A stretch of DNA of 29,454 nt from CAZRUA01 sp964603125 (lineage in GTDB: Bacteria > Bacteroidota > Bacteroidia > B-17B0 > Aurantibacillaceae): positions 1 to 29,454 of the forward strand of contig CAZRUA010000040.1 of assembly GCA_964603125.1 (NCBI GenBank), in the 5' to 3' direction. How positions within the stretch are numbered: the first letter of the stretch is position 1; each line of letters starts with the position of its first letter. Made by a program: the position numbers and the translations under genes. This document shows, piece by piece, positions 23,272 to 29,454 of this stretch. The notes below the pieces were generated by a model that saw nothing but the letters and a program-made list of their open reading frames with translations, had not been told where the DNA came from and made no database searches.

Positions 23272-24036
23272 TTAATCTTTATAACAAACATATAGCATTT
23301 CCCCTGCTGGAAGTCTATATCTATCAACCTCTTCGGCACTTAATTGATTAACGTAATCGTCAACTTTCACTCTAAATCCAGCACTTGCTAATCTATCTTT
23401 GTAATCTAATCCAAACAAACGAACATGATCCTTTTGCCAAAAATGTTCTTCGCGAGCTTCAGGGGTAGTGATAGTTTTATCTTCATAGGTTTTTTCACGT
23501 GTAGAGTCTAATGGCACTTGAAAAATACCCCATCCACCTGGCTTCATAATACGATATAATTCTCGCATACATTGCAAATCATCCTCCACGTGTTCTAAAA
23601 CATGATTACAAAAAACAACATCAAATGTATTATCAGCAAAAGGTGCTTTATGCAAATCAAAATGCACGTCTGCAATAGGCGAATTATAATCGCCAGTTTT
23701 ATAAGTTAAATTAGGCATAGCTTTAAACAATTTATAAAAACATTGTTCAGGAGCAATATGTAACATATTATGTTTGGCTGTAAAAAAATCAGTCTTATTT
23801 TTTAAATACAACCAAAGTAATCTGTGACGTTCTAAAGAAAGGCTACCTGGACATAATACGTTTTTACGTTTTGCTCTTCCCGAGTAACCATAAGGCAAAA
23901 ACTTACGGTAAGATTTACCACTAATTGGATCGGTGTATTTGTTTCCTTTATAAATTAAAGGCGCTATTTTACTAAACCACAAACTAAATTTAATTAGTAT
24001 TGGACGTGGTATTGTACGAAGTAAGAAATGAAACAT
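23272..24036 (-). CDS. Class I SAM-dependent methyltransferase
   Basis: A 254-residue cytoplasmic methyltransferase. The core fold lies at about 90-190. Motif I is HNMLHIAPEQ, lacking the usual GxGxG glycines. The acidic ribose-binding stretch is TGDYNSPIADVHFDLHKAPF, and motif IV is FDVVFCNHVLEHVEDD, followed by MKPGGWGIFQVP. The N-terminal 60 residues contain Arg/Lys-rich segments and a conserved KFLPYGYSGRAKRKNVLCPG. Such IAPE-type proteins are common in Bacteroidota with unknown substrate. It precedes lysC by 17 bases, so it may share its transcript, but no metabolic link is evident. Confidence 0.88.
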   Translation of the reverse strand: MFHFLLRTIPRPILIKFSLWFSKIAPLIYKGNKYTDPISGKSYRKFLPYGYSGRAKRKNVLCPGSLSLERHRLLWLYLKNKTDFFTAKHNMLHIAPEQCFYKLFKAMPNLTYKTGDYNSPIADVHFDLHKAPFADNTFDVVFCNHVLEHVEDDLQCMRELYRIMKPGGWGIFQVPLDSTREKTYEDKTITTPEAREEHFWQKDHVRLFGLDYKDRLASAGFRVKVDDYVNQLSAEEVDRYRLPAGEMLYVCYKD

Positions 24037-24047
24037 ATTAATTTATT

Positions 24048-24082
24048 TTGGTTGTGATTGCTGGAGAACAATTATCAACCAA
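24048..24082. other. Stem-loop upstream of the methyltransferase gene
   Basis: The outer arms TTGGTTG and CAACCAA are perfect, and an inner ATTG/CAAT pair extends the stem across two- and three-base bulges to an 8-base loop. It lies in the 59-base gap between the TerC-family gene and the methyltransferase gene. It lacks a T run on the minus strand, so it is not a standard terminator; it could be a leader structure or RNA processing site. Confidence 0.3.
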
Positions 24083-24095
24083 CAATCCATTAATT

Positions 24096-24935
24096 TTAAT
24101 GCTTTTTATCGTGCTTTTTACGTGCTACTCGTTTCTCCCAAAGATTTAAACTTTCAACAAATAATGCGAAAGCAAGAGCAACATAAATATAAGAATTGTT
24201 CATGTGCAAAGTTGGGTGTAAAGCTTGTGTACCTTCAAATATCAATACAAAAGAAATAACTAGTAAAAACGCTAGAGCTAACATTTTTATGCGAGGATTT
24301 TGATTAATAAAATCAGAAACTTTCCCAGCAAACAACATCATAATTACAATAGATATAACAACTGCAACAGCCATAACAATTAAATTTGGTTCGATATTTT
24401 TAACCGCCTCGTGAGCACTTGCAACAGCTCCATGAGCAACTTCAGAACCTCCAATTTTAGATAAAGGAATAGCAGCCAAAATAGAATCTACCGAGAAAAT
24501 AATATCAATAATCATGATTTGTAAAATAACATTTGCTAAACCAGATTTTTTATCTTTACCTGAATCCTCGCTATGCTCGTGCCCTTGAATCTTTTCCCAT
24601 ATCTCTTGCCATGTTTTATAAACTAAAAACAAACCTCCTAACAATAACATTAAATCTTGACCAGTAATTGGCCACCAAGCAGGGCTAAATGATAAAGGTT
24701 GAGTTAAACTAGTTACCCAGCCAATACCCAATAATAATCCCAAACGTATAAATAAAGCCAACAATAAACCTGTGGTTCTGGCTTGTGCCTGTTGGTTTTT
24801 GGGTAATCTATCCGCTGTAATTGATATAAAAATAATGTTATCAATCCCTAAAACAATTTCCAAAAATGTTAAAATTAACATAGCAATTATACCGTTGCTT
24901 GTTATCGATTCTTGGAACATTTCCCCGTAAGTCAT
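24096..24935 (-). CDS. TerC-family integral membrane protein
   Basis: A 279-residue inner-membrane protein with about seven helices. The TerC signatures are FLEIVLGIDNIIFISI (25-40), with the conserved acidic residues E26 and D32, and the internal repeat counterpart MIIDIIFSVDSILAAI. A His/Asp/Lys-rich cytoplasmic loop (EKIQGHEHSEDSGKDKK) divides the halves. Members include TerC (tellurite resistance) and the Alx/YkoY manganese exporters. The acidic intramembrane pattern suits divalent metal handling, and manganese efflux is the most plausible role, though not proven here. ATG at 24933-24935. A -7 motif is directly upstream, and no ter stress genes are nearby. Confidence 0.92.
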   Translation of the reverse strand: MTYGEMFQESITSNGIIAMLILTFLEIVLGIDNIIFISITADRLPKNQQAQARTTGLLLALFIRLGLLLGIGWVTSLTQPLSFSPAWWPITGQDLMLLLGGLFLVYKTWQEIWEKIQGHEHSEDSGKDKKSGLANVILQIMIIDIIFSVDSILAAIPLSKIGGSEVAHGAVASAHEAVKNIEPNLIVMAVAVVISIVIMMLFAGKVSDFINQNPRIKMLALAFLLVISFVLIFEGTQALHPTLHMNNSYIYVALAFALFVESLNLWEKRVARKKHDKKH

Positions 24936-24958
24936 AATCTGAATTTTGTTGTTTTTTA

Positions 24959-24966
24959 CAAAAATA
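24959..24966 (-). promoter_or_regulatory. -7 promoter element of the TerC-family gene
   Basis: Minus-strand TATTTTTG fits TAnnTTTG and ends 23 bases before the ATG. I see no yybP-ykoY-like manganese riboswitch: the leader would be about 18 bases. Confidence 0.5.
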
Positions 24967-25010
24967 CGAATAAAAAGAGAATTGGTGAAAATTTTTTCTT
25001 ATTGATAATC

Positions 25011-25053
25011 AGTACTTTGAAAAATATTTTAGTACTATGTATTGCATAATACA
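25011..25053. promoter_or_regulatory. Candidate PadR operator region
   Basis: TGTATT-GCAT-AATACA (25038-25053), 6-base perfect arms, overlaps the -33 element of the padR promoter. Just upstream, the palindrome AGTACT occurs twice with a 20-base period (25011-25016 and 25031-25036). PadR proteins are known to autoregulate through palindromes of similar size, so this is a reasonable autoregulatory site. Confidence 0.45.
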
Positions 25054-25073
25054 ATTTTATACCCTTATCTTTG
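25042..25073 (+). promoter_or_regulatory. Promoter of the padR-pspC operon
   Basis: -33 TTG at 25042-25044 and -7 TATCTTTG at 25066-25073 (TAnnTTTG) are separated by 21 bases, close to the usual Bacteroidota geometry. The predicted start near 25079 leaves a leader of about 73 bases before padR, longer than other leaders here. Confidence 0.65.
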
Positions 25074-25151
25074 TATCGCCAAATAACATCTATAACCTAG
25101 TAAAGGTTTTAAAAGTTGTGAAAGGCATTAAATTAATTAATAAACAAAAAA

Positions 25152-25493
25152 ATGAATACAGCAGAAAATACAAAAGCGCAAATGCGTAAAGGTGTATTAG
25201 AACTATGTATTCTTTCTATACTTTCAAGCGGAGATGCATATCCAACTGAAATTATAGATAAATTAAAAGAAACCAAATTAGTAGTTGTTGAGGGTACTTT
25301 GTATCCTCTATTAACTAGATTAAAAAACACAGGACTTTTAACTTATCGTTGGGAAGAATCAACATCAGGGCCACCACGCAAATACTACCGTTTAACTCCA
25401 GAAGGAGAAACAACATTAACGGAATTACAAGCATCATGGCAGGAATTAGTTGATGCAGTAAACAAAACAATTAATCAAACTAAAACCAACTAA
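25152..25493 (+). CDS. PadR-family transcriptional regulator
   Basis: A 113-residue winged-helix regulator of the short PadR type. It begins with QMRKGVLELCILSILSSGDAYPTEI, then the recognition helix and wing VVEGTLYPLLTRLKNTGLLT and SGPPRKYYRLTPEGE, and ends in a dimerisation helix. These are the hallmark PadR motifs. It is followed after 10 bases by the PspC-domain gene. PadR-PspC pairing is frequent in Bacteroidota and suggests an envelope-stress module under local repression. The start is ATG; the upstream promoter contains a palindrome suited to autorepression. The ligand is unknown. Confidence 0.95.
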   Translation: MNTAENTKAQMRKGVLELCILSILSSGDAYPTEIIDKLKETKLVVVEGTLYPLLTRLKNTGLLTYRWEESTSGPPRKYYRLTPEGETTLTELQASWQELVDAVNKTINQTKTN

Positions 25494-25503
25494 AAATATT
25501 AAA

Positions 25504-27141
25504 ATGAACAAAACAGTAAATATAAACTTAGCAGGTATAGTCTTTCATATAGACGAAGACGCTTACGAAAAATTAAGTTCCTACTTAAAAAGCATAAAAA
25601 ATTATGTAGGAAATACAGAAGAGCATCAAGAAATTTTAAATGATGTTGAAGCTAGAATAGCAGAACTTTTAAAAGAAAAAACTGGACCAAATAAGGAAGT
25701 AATAACAAATGCTGATGTTGATTTTATTATCAGTGTAATGGGAAAACCAGAAGACTTTGGAGATGGCAGCGAAACATCAAACACCGAATCAAATCAAAAA
25801 GGATTTGAATGGAATCGCACTTATCACAATGGAAAATCTAGAAGAGTTTTTAGAGATGGTGAATCAAAAATACTAGGTGGTGTTTGCTCAGGTATTGGTC
25901 AGTACTTTGATTTTGATCCATTATGGATACGCCTATTCTTTGTGTTGTTATTTTTTGGTTTTGGAACAGGATTTCTATTCTACTTAATATTATGGATTGT
26001 AATTCCAGAAGCTAAAACAACTGCCGAAAAGCTTGAAATGAAAGGCGAACCTATTGATTTCAATAACATTTCGAAAACAGTTAAGGAAGAAGCCGAGCAG
26101 GTAAAAGAGCGTTTCAAAAATTTTAGTAACGAGTTTAAAAAACCAAATTCAGCTCACAGAAACGCCGCTGATAAATTAGCCGATGCCATTAAGCAAGTAT
26201 TTACAGTCATATTTCAAATTTTCGGGAAAGTAGTTGGATTGTTTTTCTTATTCATTGGCGTAACTCTTTTGATTGGGCTAATTTCAATGATAGTTGGTTT
26301 TGGTACTGTTAATAGTGTAAATATTACCGAATTTAAAACTTACATATTAGGTTCTAGCTACGATACAGGCTTTTTAAATTTTGGTTTAACACTTTTAATT
26401 GGTATACCAGTAATATCACTTATTTATGCAGGAGTTAAAATGTTGTTCCGAATTAAGTACAATAACAAATTTATAAATATAACATTGGGGTTACTTTGGA
26501 CTGCGGGCTTTATCATTTGTTTGTATTGCGGAAGTAAAATAGGTTCGGAGTTTGCTGCCGACGGAAGAATGAAAGAACAAGCTAAACTCAGCCTTGCTCC
26601 TAGTGATACATTGATTGTAAAATTAAACTCCGAACTTGATTCAGATGGAAATAAAATTGATTGGGTAGATTATAGAAGAAGTGGAGTGTTTAATACTTCG
26701 GAATGGAACACAATCAACAAGGCAGGAAAAAAAGTTATAGCTGGTATACCGCGTATTAAAATTCAGTATAGCGAATCTGATAGCGTTGAAGTATTAATTG
26801 TTAGAACATCTAACGGTTCTACCATGATGGATGCCGAAAATAGAGCTTCAAAAATTAGATATAACTATAACACAACAGGTAACACTTTATACTTAGCTAA
26901 TTACTATAACTTTAATACTGAAGATTTAATACGTGATCAAGAATTAGAGGTAATTATAAAAGTACCCAAAGATAAAATTGTGTATTTAGATAGAAGCATT
27001 GATAGAGCAATAGTTTATATTGATGTAAATGGAAACACCACAAATGAAATATACAATTACTACGCTAAATCAACAGTAAATGGATTTGAGTGTTTAGGTT
27101 GTCCTCCTCATAAAATTATCAAAGACGAGGACCAAGATTAA
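25504..27141 (+). CDS. PspC-domain membrane protein
   Basis: A 545-residue protein. The N-terminal cytoplasmic part (1-110) has MNKTVNINLAGIVFHIDEDA and a helical segment ending VISVMGKPEDF-like (IISVMGKPEDF, about 75-85). The PspC domain (about 115-170) reads ILGGVCSGIGQYFDFDPLWI and then a helix to LWIVIPEA. About three more membrane helices follow (near 240-265, 290-312 and 325-345). The C-terminal 190 residues are beta-rich and soluble, on the outer side of the membrane if the helix count is right. PspC is a partner in phage-shock-type membrane stress responses. It is co-transcribed with padR. The C-terminal domain resembles the adhesin-like extension of other Bacteroidota PspC proteins but has no clear function. 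Confidence 0.9.
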   Translation: MNKTVNINLAGIVFHIDEDAYEKLSSYLKSIKNYVGNTEEHQEILNDVEARIAELLKEKTGPNKEVITNADVDFIISVMGKPEDFGDGSETSNTESNQKGFEWNRTYHNGKSRRVFRDGESKILGGVCSGIGQYFDFDPLWIRLFFVLLFFGFGTGFLFYLILWIVIPEAKTTAEKLEMKGEPIDFNNISKTVKEEAEQVKERFKNFSNEFKKPNSAHRNAADKLADAIKQVFTVIFQIFGKVVGLFFLFIGVTLLIGLISMIVGFGTVNSVNITEFKTYILGSSYDTGFLNFGLTLLIGIPVISLIYAGVKMLFRIKYNNKFINITLGLLWTAGFIICLYCGSKIGSEFAADGRMKEQAKLSLAPSDTLIVKLNSELDSDGNKIDWVDYRRSGVFNTSEWNTINKAGKKVIAGIPRIKIQYSESDSVEVLIVRTSNGSTMMDAENRASKIRYNYNTTGNTLYLANYYNFNTEDLIRDQELEVIIKVPKDKIVYLDRSIDRAIVYIDVNGNTTNEIYNYYAKSTVNGFECLGCPPHKIIKDEDQD

Positions 27142-27180
27142 TCATTCTAAATAAAAAATATCACAACTCGTTTAGTTCAA

Positions 27181-28836
27181 ATGAAAAAAATCAGTTTAAT
27201 AATCGCTTTAGCATTTTTGCTTCCTTTTATTAGCGCAGCTCAAAGTTCAAACTTTGTTCAGCACGAAGGAATAAAGAACAAAGTACATGAAGATAATGTA
27301 GGGAAAATCACCTTTATGGCTAAACCAATAGCTTTTGAGCAATACAGCGAAAAGGATTTTTTACAAACATTTGAATTAAACGAGAAGTGTGATTTTAATG
27401 CGAGAGTTTTTTTAGCCAACTCACTAACAAATTACTTACATGACCTTGCGCCAAATTTGAGTGCGGAAGAATTGACAACAAAAGGGAATTATCAATTCAA
27501 CTTTTACATTGACAATCAATTCATTTACACAGAAAATTTGAATGTTGGCGCAGGCAGTTCTGATTCAAAAAACACAAAATTAGTTTTTCGAATTCCGTTT
27601 ATAAGTTCAACAAACGAGGATCATTGGGGAAGATTTTTGTGGAATCGTTTTTTAATGAAAGGTGGCCTGGAAGCTTTATCTGAAGGGACTCACAACTTAA
27701 AAATTGAATTGCGTGCTTATATTTTAACATCCAAATTAAAAGTGAGCGAGAAAATAGCCGAAGGGCAAATTCAAATTATAATTCCAGAAAAAAAACTAGA
27801 GCCGAAACTTATTGAGGTACAAAAAATAAAACCAACAACTGATTGGGCAATAGCCAACAATCAAGTCAATGAAGAGAAAATTAAAGCACTGAATAAAAAA
27901 ATACTTACATCAACCTACAAGGATATCACAAGTATAGTTGTTATTAAAGACAACAAACTAGTGCTTGAAGAGTATTTTAACAAGGCTAAGCGAAACACCT
28001 TGCACGATACGCGTTCAGTTGGAAAATCCTTTACCTCTGCCCTACTCGGAATTGCTATTCAAGATAGTTTAATCAAAAATGAAAATCAAAATCTTAGTAG
28101 CTTTTATAACTTAAAAATGCACAGTAATTTTTCGGCTCAAAAAGAAAACATCAGCTTAAAAAACTTACTCACTATGAGTTCTTGCATTGATGGTTCAGAT
28201 AGAAACGAAAAATCACCAGGAAATGAAGAGAACATGTATCCAACAAAAAACTGGGTTCAATTTGGTTTAGATTTACCCGTCGATAGCAATAAAACCAACG
28301 GAAAGCAATGGGATTATTTTACAACTGGTGTTGTTTTATTGGGTGATATCATTCACAAATCGGCACCGCAGGGTTTAGAAAGTTACGCTAAAACCAAACT
28401 ATTTCAACCACTCGGTATTAGCAAATACAAATGGGAATATACTCCACAAAAGGTTGCGAATACGGCTGGTGGAATTAAATTAAGCTCTCTAGATTTAGCC
28501 AAATTTGGGCAGCTCTATCAAAACAAAGGTAAATGGAATGGCAAAGAAATTATTCCAGCTTCATGGATAGAAAAAAGTTTAAGTCACCAAGTACAAATAA
28601 CTGATGCGGAGAATGAATTTTACGGTTTCTTATTTTGGAATAAAACCTACACCGTAAACGGAAAAAACTATGAGGTATATTATGCCAGTGGCAATGGAGG
28701 AAACAAAATTGTCATCTTCAAAGACTTTCCTTTTGTAATGGTTATAACATCAAAGGCTTTTAATACACCTTATGGTCATTCGCAAAGCGACAAAATCATT
28801 CAAAACTATTTAATCCCCGCTTTAATTAGCGACTAA
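27181..28836 (+). CDS. Secreted serine hydrolase, class C beta-lactamase fold
   Basis: A 551-residue exported protein. The signal peptide (about 1-20, ISAAQ) is followed by an N-terminal domain of unknown type (about 25-205) and then a beta-lactamase/D-Ala-D-Ala carboxypeptidase-like domain (about 225-550). The nucleophile motif SxxK is S279-V-G-K282 in TRSVGKSFTSALLG. The Tyr motif, normally YxN, is Y379-F-T381 in WDYFTTG. The third motif region is YYASGNGGNKIVIF (about 500-513). Substrates in this large family range from esters to D-peptides, so none can be named; resistance to beta-lactams is not implied. It lies 39 bases after the PspC gene with no promoter motif between, so it may be in the same operon. 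It ends in a clear terminator. Confidence 0.88.
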   Translation: MKKISLIIALAFLLPFISAAQSSNFVQHEGIKNKVHEDNVGKITFMAKPIAFEQYSEKDFLQTFELNEKCDFNARVFLANSLTNYLHDLAPNLSAEELTTKGNYQFNFYIDNQFIYTENLNVGAGSSDSKNTKLVFRIPFISSTNEDHWGRFLWNRFLMKGGLEALSEGTHNLKIELRAYILTSKLKVSEKIAEGQIQIIIPEKKLEPKLIEVQKIKPTTDWAIANNQVNEEKIKALNKKILTSTYKDITSIVVIKDNKLVLEEYFNKAKRNTLHDTRSVGKSFTSALLGIAIQDSLIKNENQNLSSFYNLKMHSNFSAQKENISLKNLLTMSSCIDGSDRNEKSPGNEENMYPTKNWVQFGLDLPVDSNKTNGKQWDYFTTGVVLLGDIIHKSAPQGLESYAKTKLFQPLGISKYKWEYTPQKVANTAGGIKLSSLDLAKFGQLYQNKGKWNGKEIIPASWIEKSLSHQVQITDAENEFYGFLFWNKTYTVNGKNYEVYYASGNGGNKIVIFKDFPFVMVITSKAFNTPYGHSQSDKIIQNYLIPALISD

Positions 28837-28910
28837 ATATAGAAGCAGATGGATAAGACTATTGATTCTAAACCAATGCGATAGTAAATAAATAATAAAA
28901 TTTCAATGGG

Positions 28911-28941
28911 AAAGAAGCCTCAACAATGTTGGGGCTTCTTT
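28911..28941 (+). terminator. Rho-independent terminator after the serine hydrolase gene
   Basis: The 14-base arms AAAGAAGCCTCAAC and GTTGGGGCTTCTTT, with one U-G pair and a 3-base loop, end in TTT and TATT. It lies 75 bases beyond the stop codon. The complementary A run would also allow weak termination on the minus strand. Confidence 0.8.
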
Positions 28942-28970
28942 TATTCCCCTTTCCCTTTATCCCATTCTCA

Positions 28971-29000
28971 TTTGAAATAAATGAAAAATTAGTATATTCG
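28971..29000 (+). promoter_or_regulatory. Promoter of the acyl-CoA carboxylase gene
   Basis: TTTG at 28971-28974 and TATATTCG at 28993-29000 (TAnnTTTG with one mismatch) are spaced by 18 bases. The motif ends 21 bases before the ATG at 29022. Confidence 0.5.
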
Positions 29001-29021
29001 GCTTTCAAAATATTAAGCCGT

Positions 29022-29454
29022 ATGGATTTAGAATTTAACAAGAATGATGATAAAATGCGATTGCTCATTTCGCAAATGGAGCAAAAACTCGCAAAAATAT
29101 ATTTAGGTGGTGGAAAAGCTCGTATTGAAAAACAACACGAGCAAGGCAAAATGACAGCGCGCGAGCGAATTGACTTTTTATTGGATAAAAACACCGAACG
29201 TCTTGAAGTTGGAGCCTTTGTTGGTGAAGACATGTACAAGGAACACGGTGGCTGCCCAAGCGGAGGTGTTGTTATTGTAATCGGTTACATTAGCGGAAAA
29301 CAATGTATTGTTGTTGCTAATGATGCTACTGTAAAAGCAGGAGCTTGGTTTCCAATTACAGGAAAAAAGAATTTACGTGCGCAAGAAATTGCCATGGAAA
29401 ACAGATTACCCAGTGTTTATGTAGTAGATAGTGTTGGTGTTTACGTACCTATTC
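29022..29454 (+). CDS. Acyl-CoA carboxylase carboxyltransferase (beta) subunit, N-terminal part
   Basis: The carboxyltransferase subunit of a biotin-dependent acyl-CoA carboxylase (propionyl- or methylcrotonyl-CoA type); it transfers CO2 from carboxybiotin to the acyl-CoA. The visible 144 residues start MDLEFNKNDDKMRLLISQME and show the family pattern GGGKARIEKQHEQGKMTARE (about 28-47), a GVVIVIGYISGKQCIVVAND strand, and AGAWFPITGKKNLRAQEIAMEN. The WFPITGKK segment and long N-terminal helix favour the propionyl/methylcrotonyl type over AccD. The gene runs off the right edge, so the acyl-CoA-binding half is not seen and the substrate is undecided. Confidence 0.93.
   Translation, partial: MDLEFNKNDDKMRLLISQMEQKLAKIYLGGGKARIEKQHEQGKMTARERIDFLLDKNTERLEVGAFVGEDMYKEHGGCPSGGVVIVIGYISGKQCIVVANDATVKAGAWFPITGKKNLRAQEIAMENRLPSVYVVDSVGVYVPI

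Overview
This 29.5 kb window is ordinary chromosomal DNA from an AT-rich (roughly one-third GC by eye) member of the Bacteroidota. Four things point there. Promoters match the phylum's -7 motif TAnnTTTG. Start codons lack Shine-Dalgarno sequences. The lipoproteins have typical lipoboxes. The protein types are characteristic: a Wza/Wzc pair with a tyrosine-glycine tail, LytTR regulators, TonB C-terminal domain proteins, a fused RibBA and a DUF4249-like lipoprotein. I see no tRNA, rRNA, CRISPR array, insertion sequence, phage gene or plasmid gene. No stretch over 300 bases lacks a gene, and coding density is above 95 percent.

Layout, left to right. (1) 1-3.0 kb: the N-terminal part of dnaK (cut by the window edge), a DUF4249-like lipoprotein gene, and divergent panB. 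(2) 3.1-5.7 kb: a tightly coupled minus-strand operon ybgC-like thioesterase, double TonB-domain secreted protein (TTG start), short TatD hydrolase, tcdA. (3) 5.7-7.8 kb: plus-strand ribBA and an orphan LytTR response regulator, closed by a strong hairpin that includes the regulator's stop codon. (4) 7.8-10.3 kb: minus-strand marR-type regulator, DUF486 membrane protein, CHAP amidase (TTG start just behind a terminator) and a coiled-coil lipoprotein. (5) 10.3-20.7 kb: eight co-directional, almost gapless minus-strand genes: Wza, Wzc, RfbC, WecA/MraY-like transferase, MltD-like lytic transglycosylase with LysM, UvrA, a DUF2007-like membrane protein and a LOG-family protein. The first four look like the export and initiation end of an exopolysaccharide locus; no flippase, polymerase or glycosyltransferases are present here. 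(6) 20.8-24.9 kb: lysA, lysC, a SAM methyltransferase and a TerC-family membrane protein, all minus. (7) 25.1-28.8 kb: plus-strand padR, a PspC-domain membrane protein and a secreted serine hydrolase. (8) From 29.0 kb: the start of an acyl-CoA carboxylase carboxyltransferase gene, cut by the right edge.

I found no convincing novel system. The best leads are regulatory: a 20-bp-period direct repeat upstream of the LytTR gene that fits a LytTR binding site, palindromes overlapping the marR and padR promoters, two genes whose signal sequences force a TTG start, and the apparent joining of exopolysaccharide export genes to uvrA and a LOG protein in one transcription unit.
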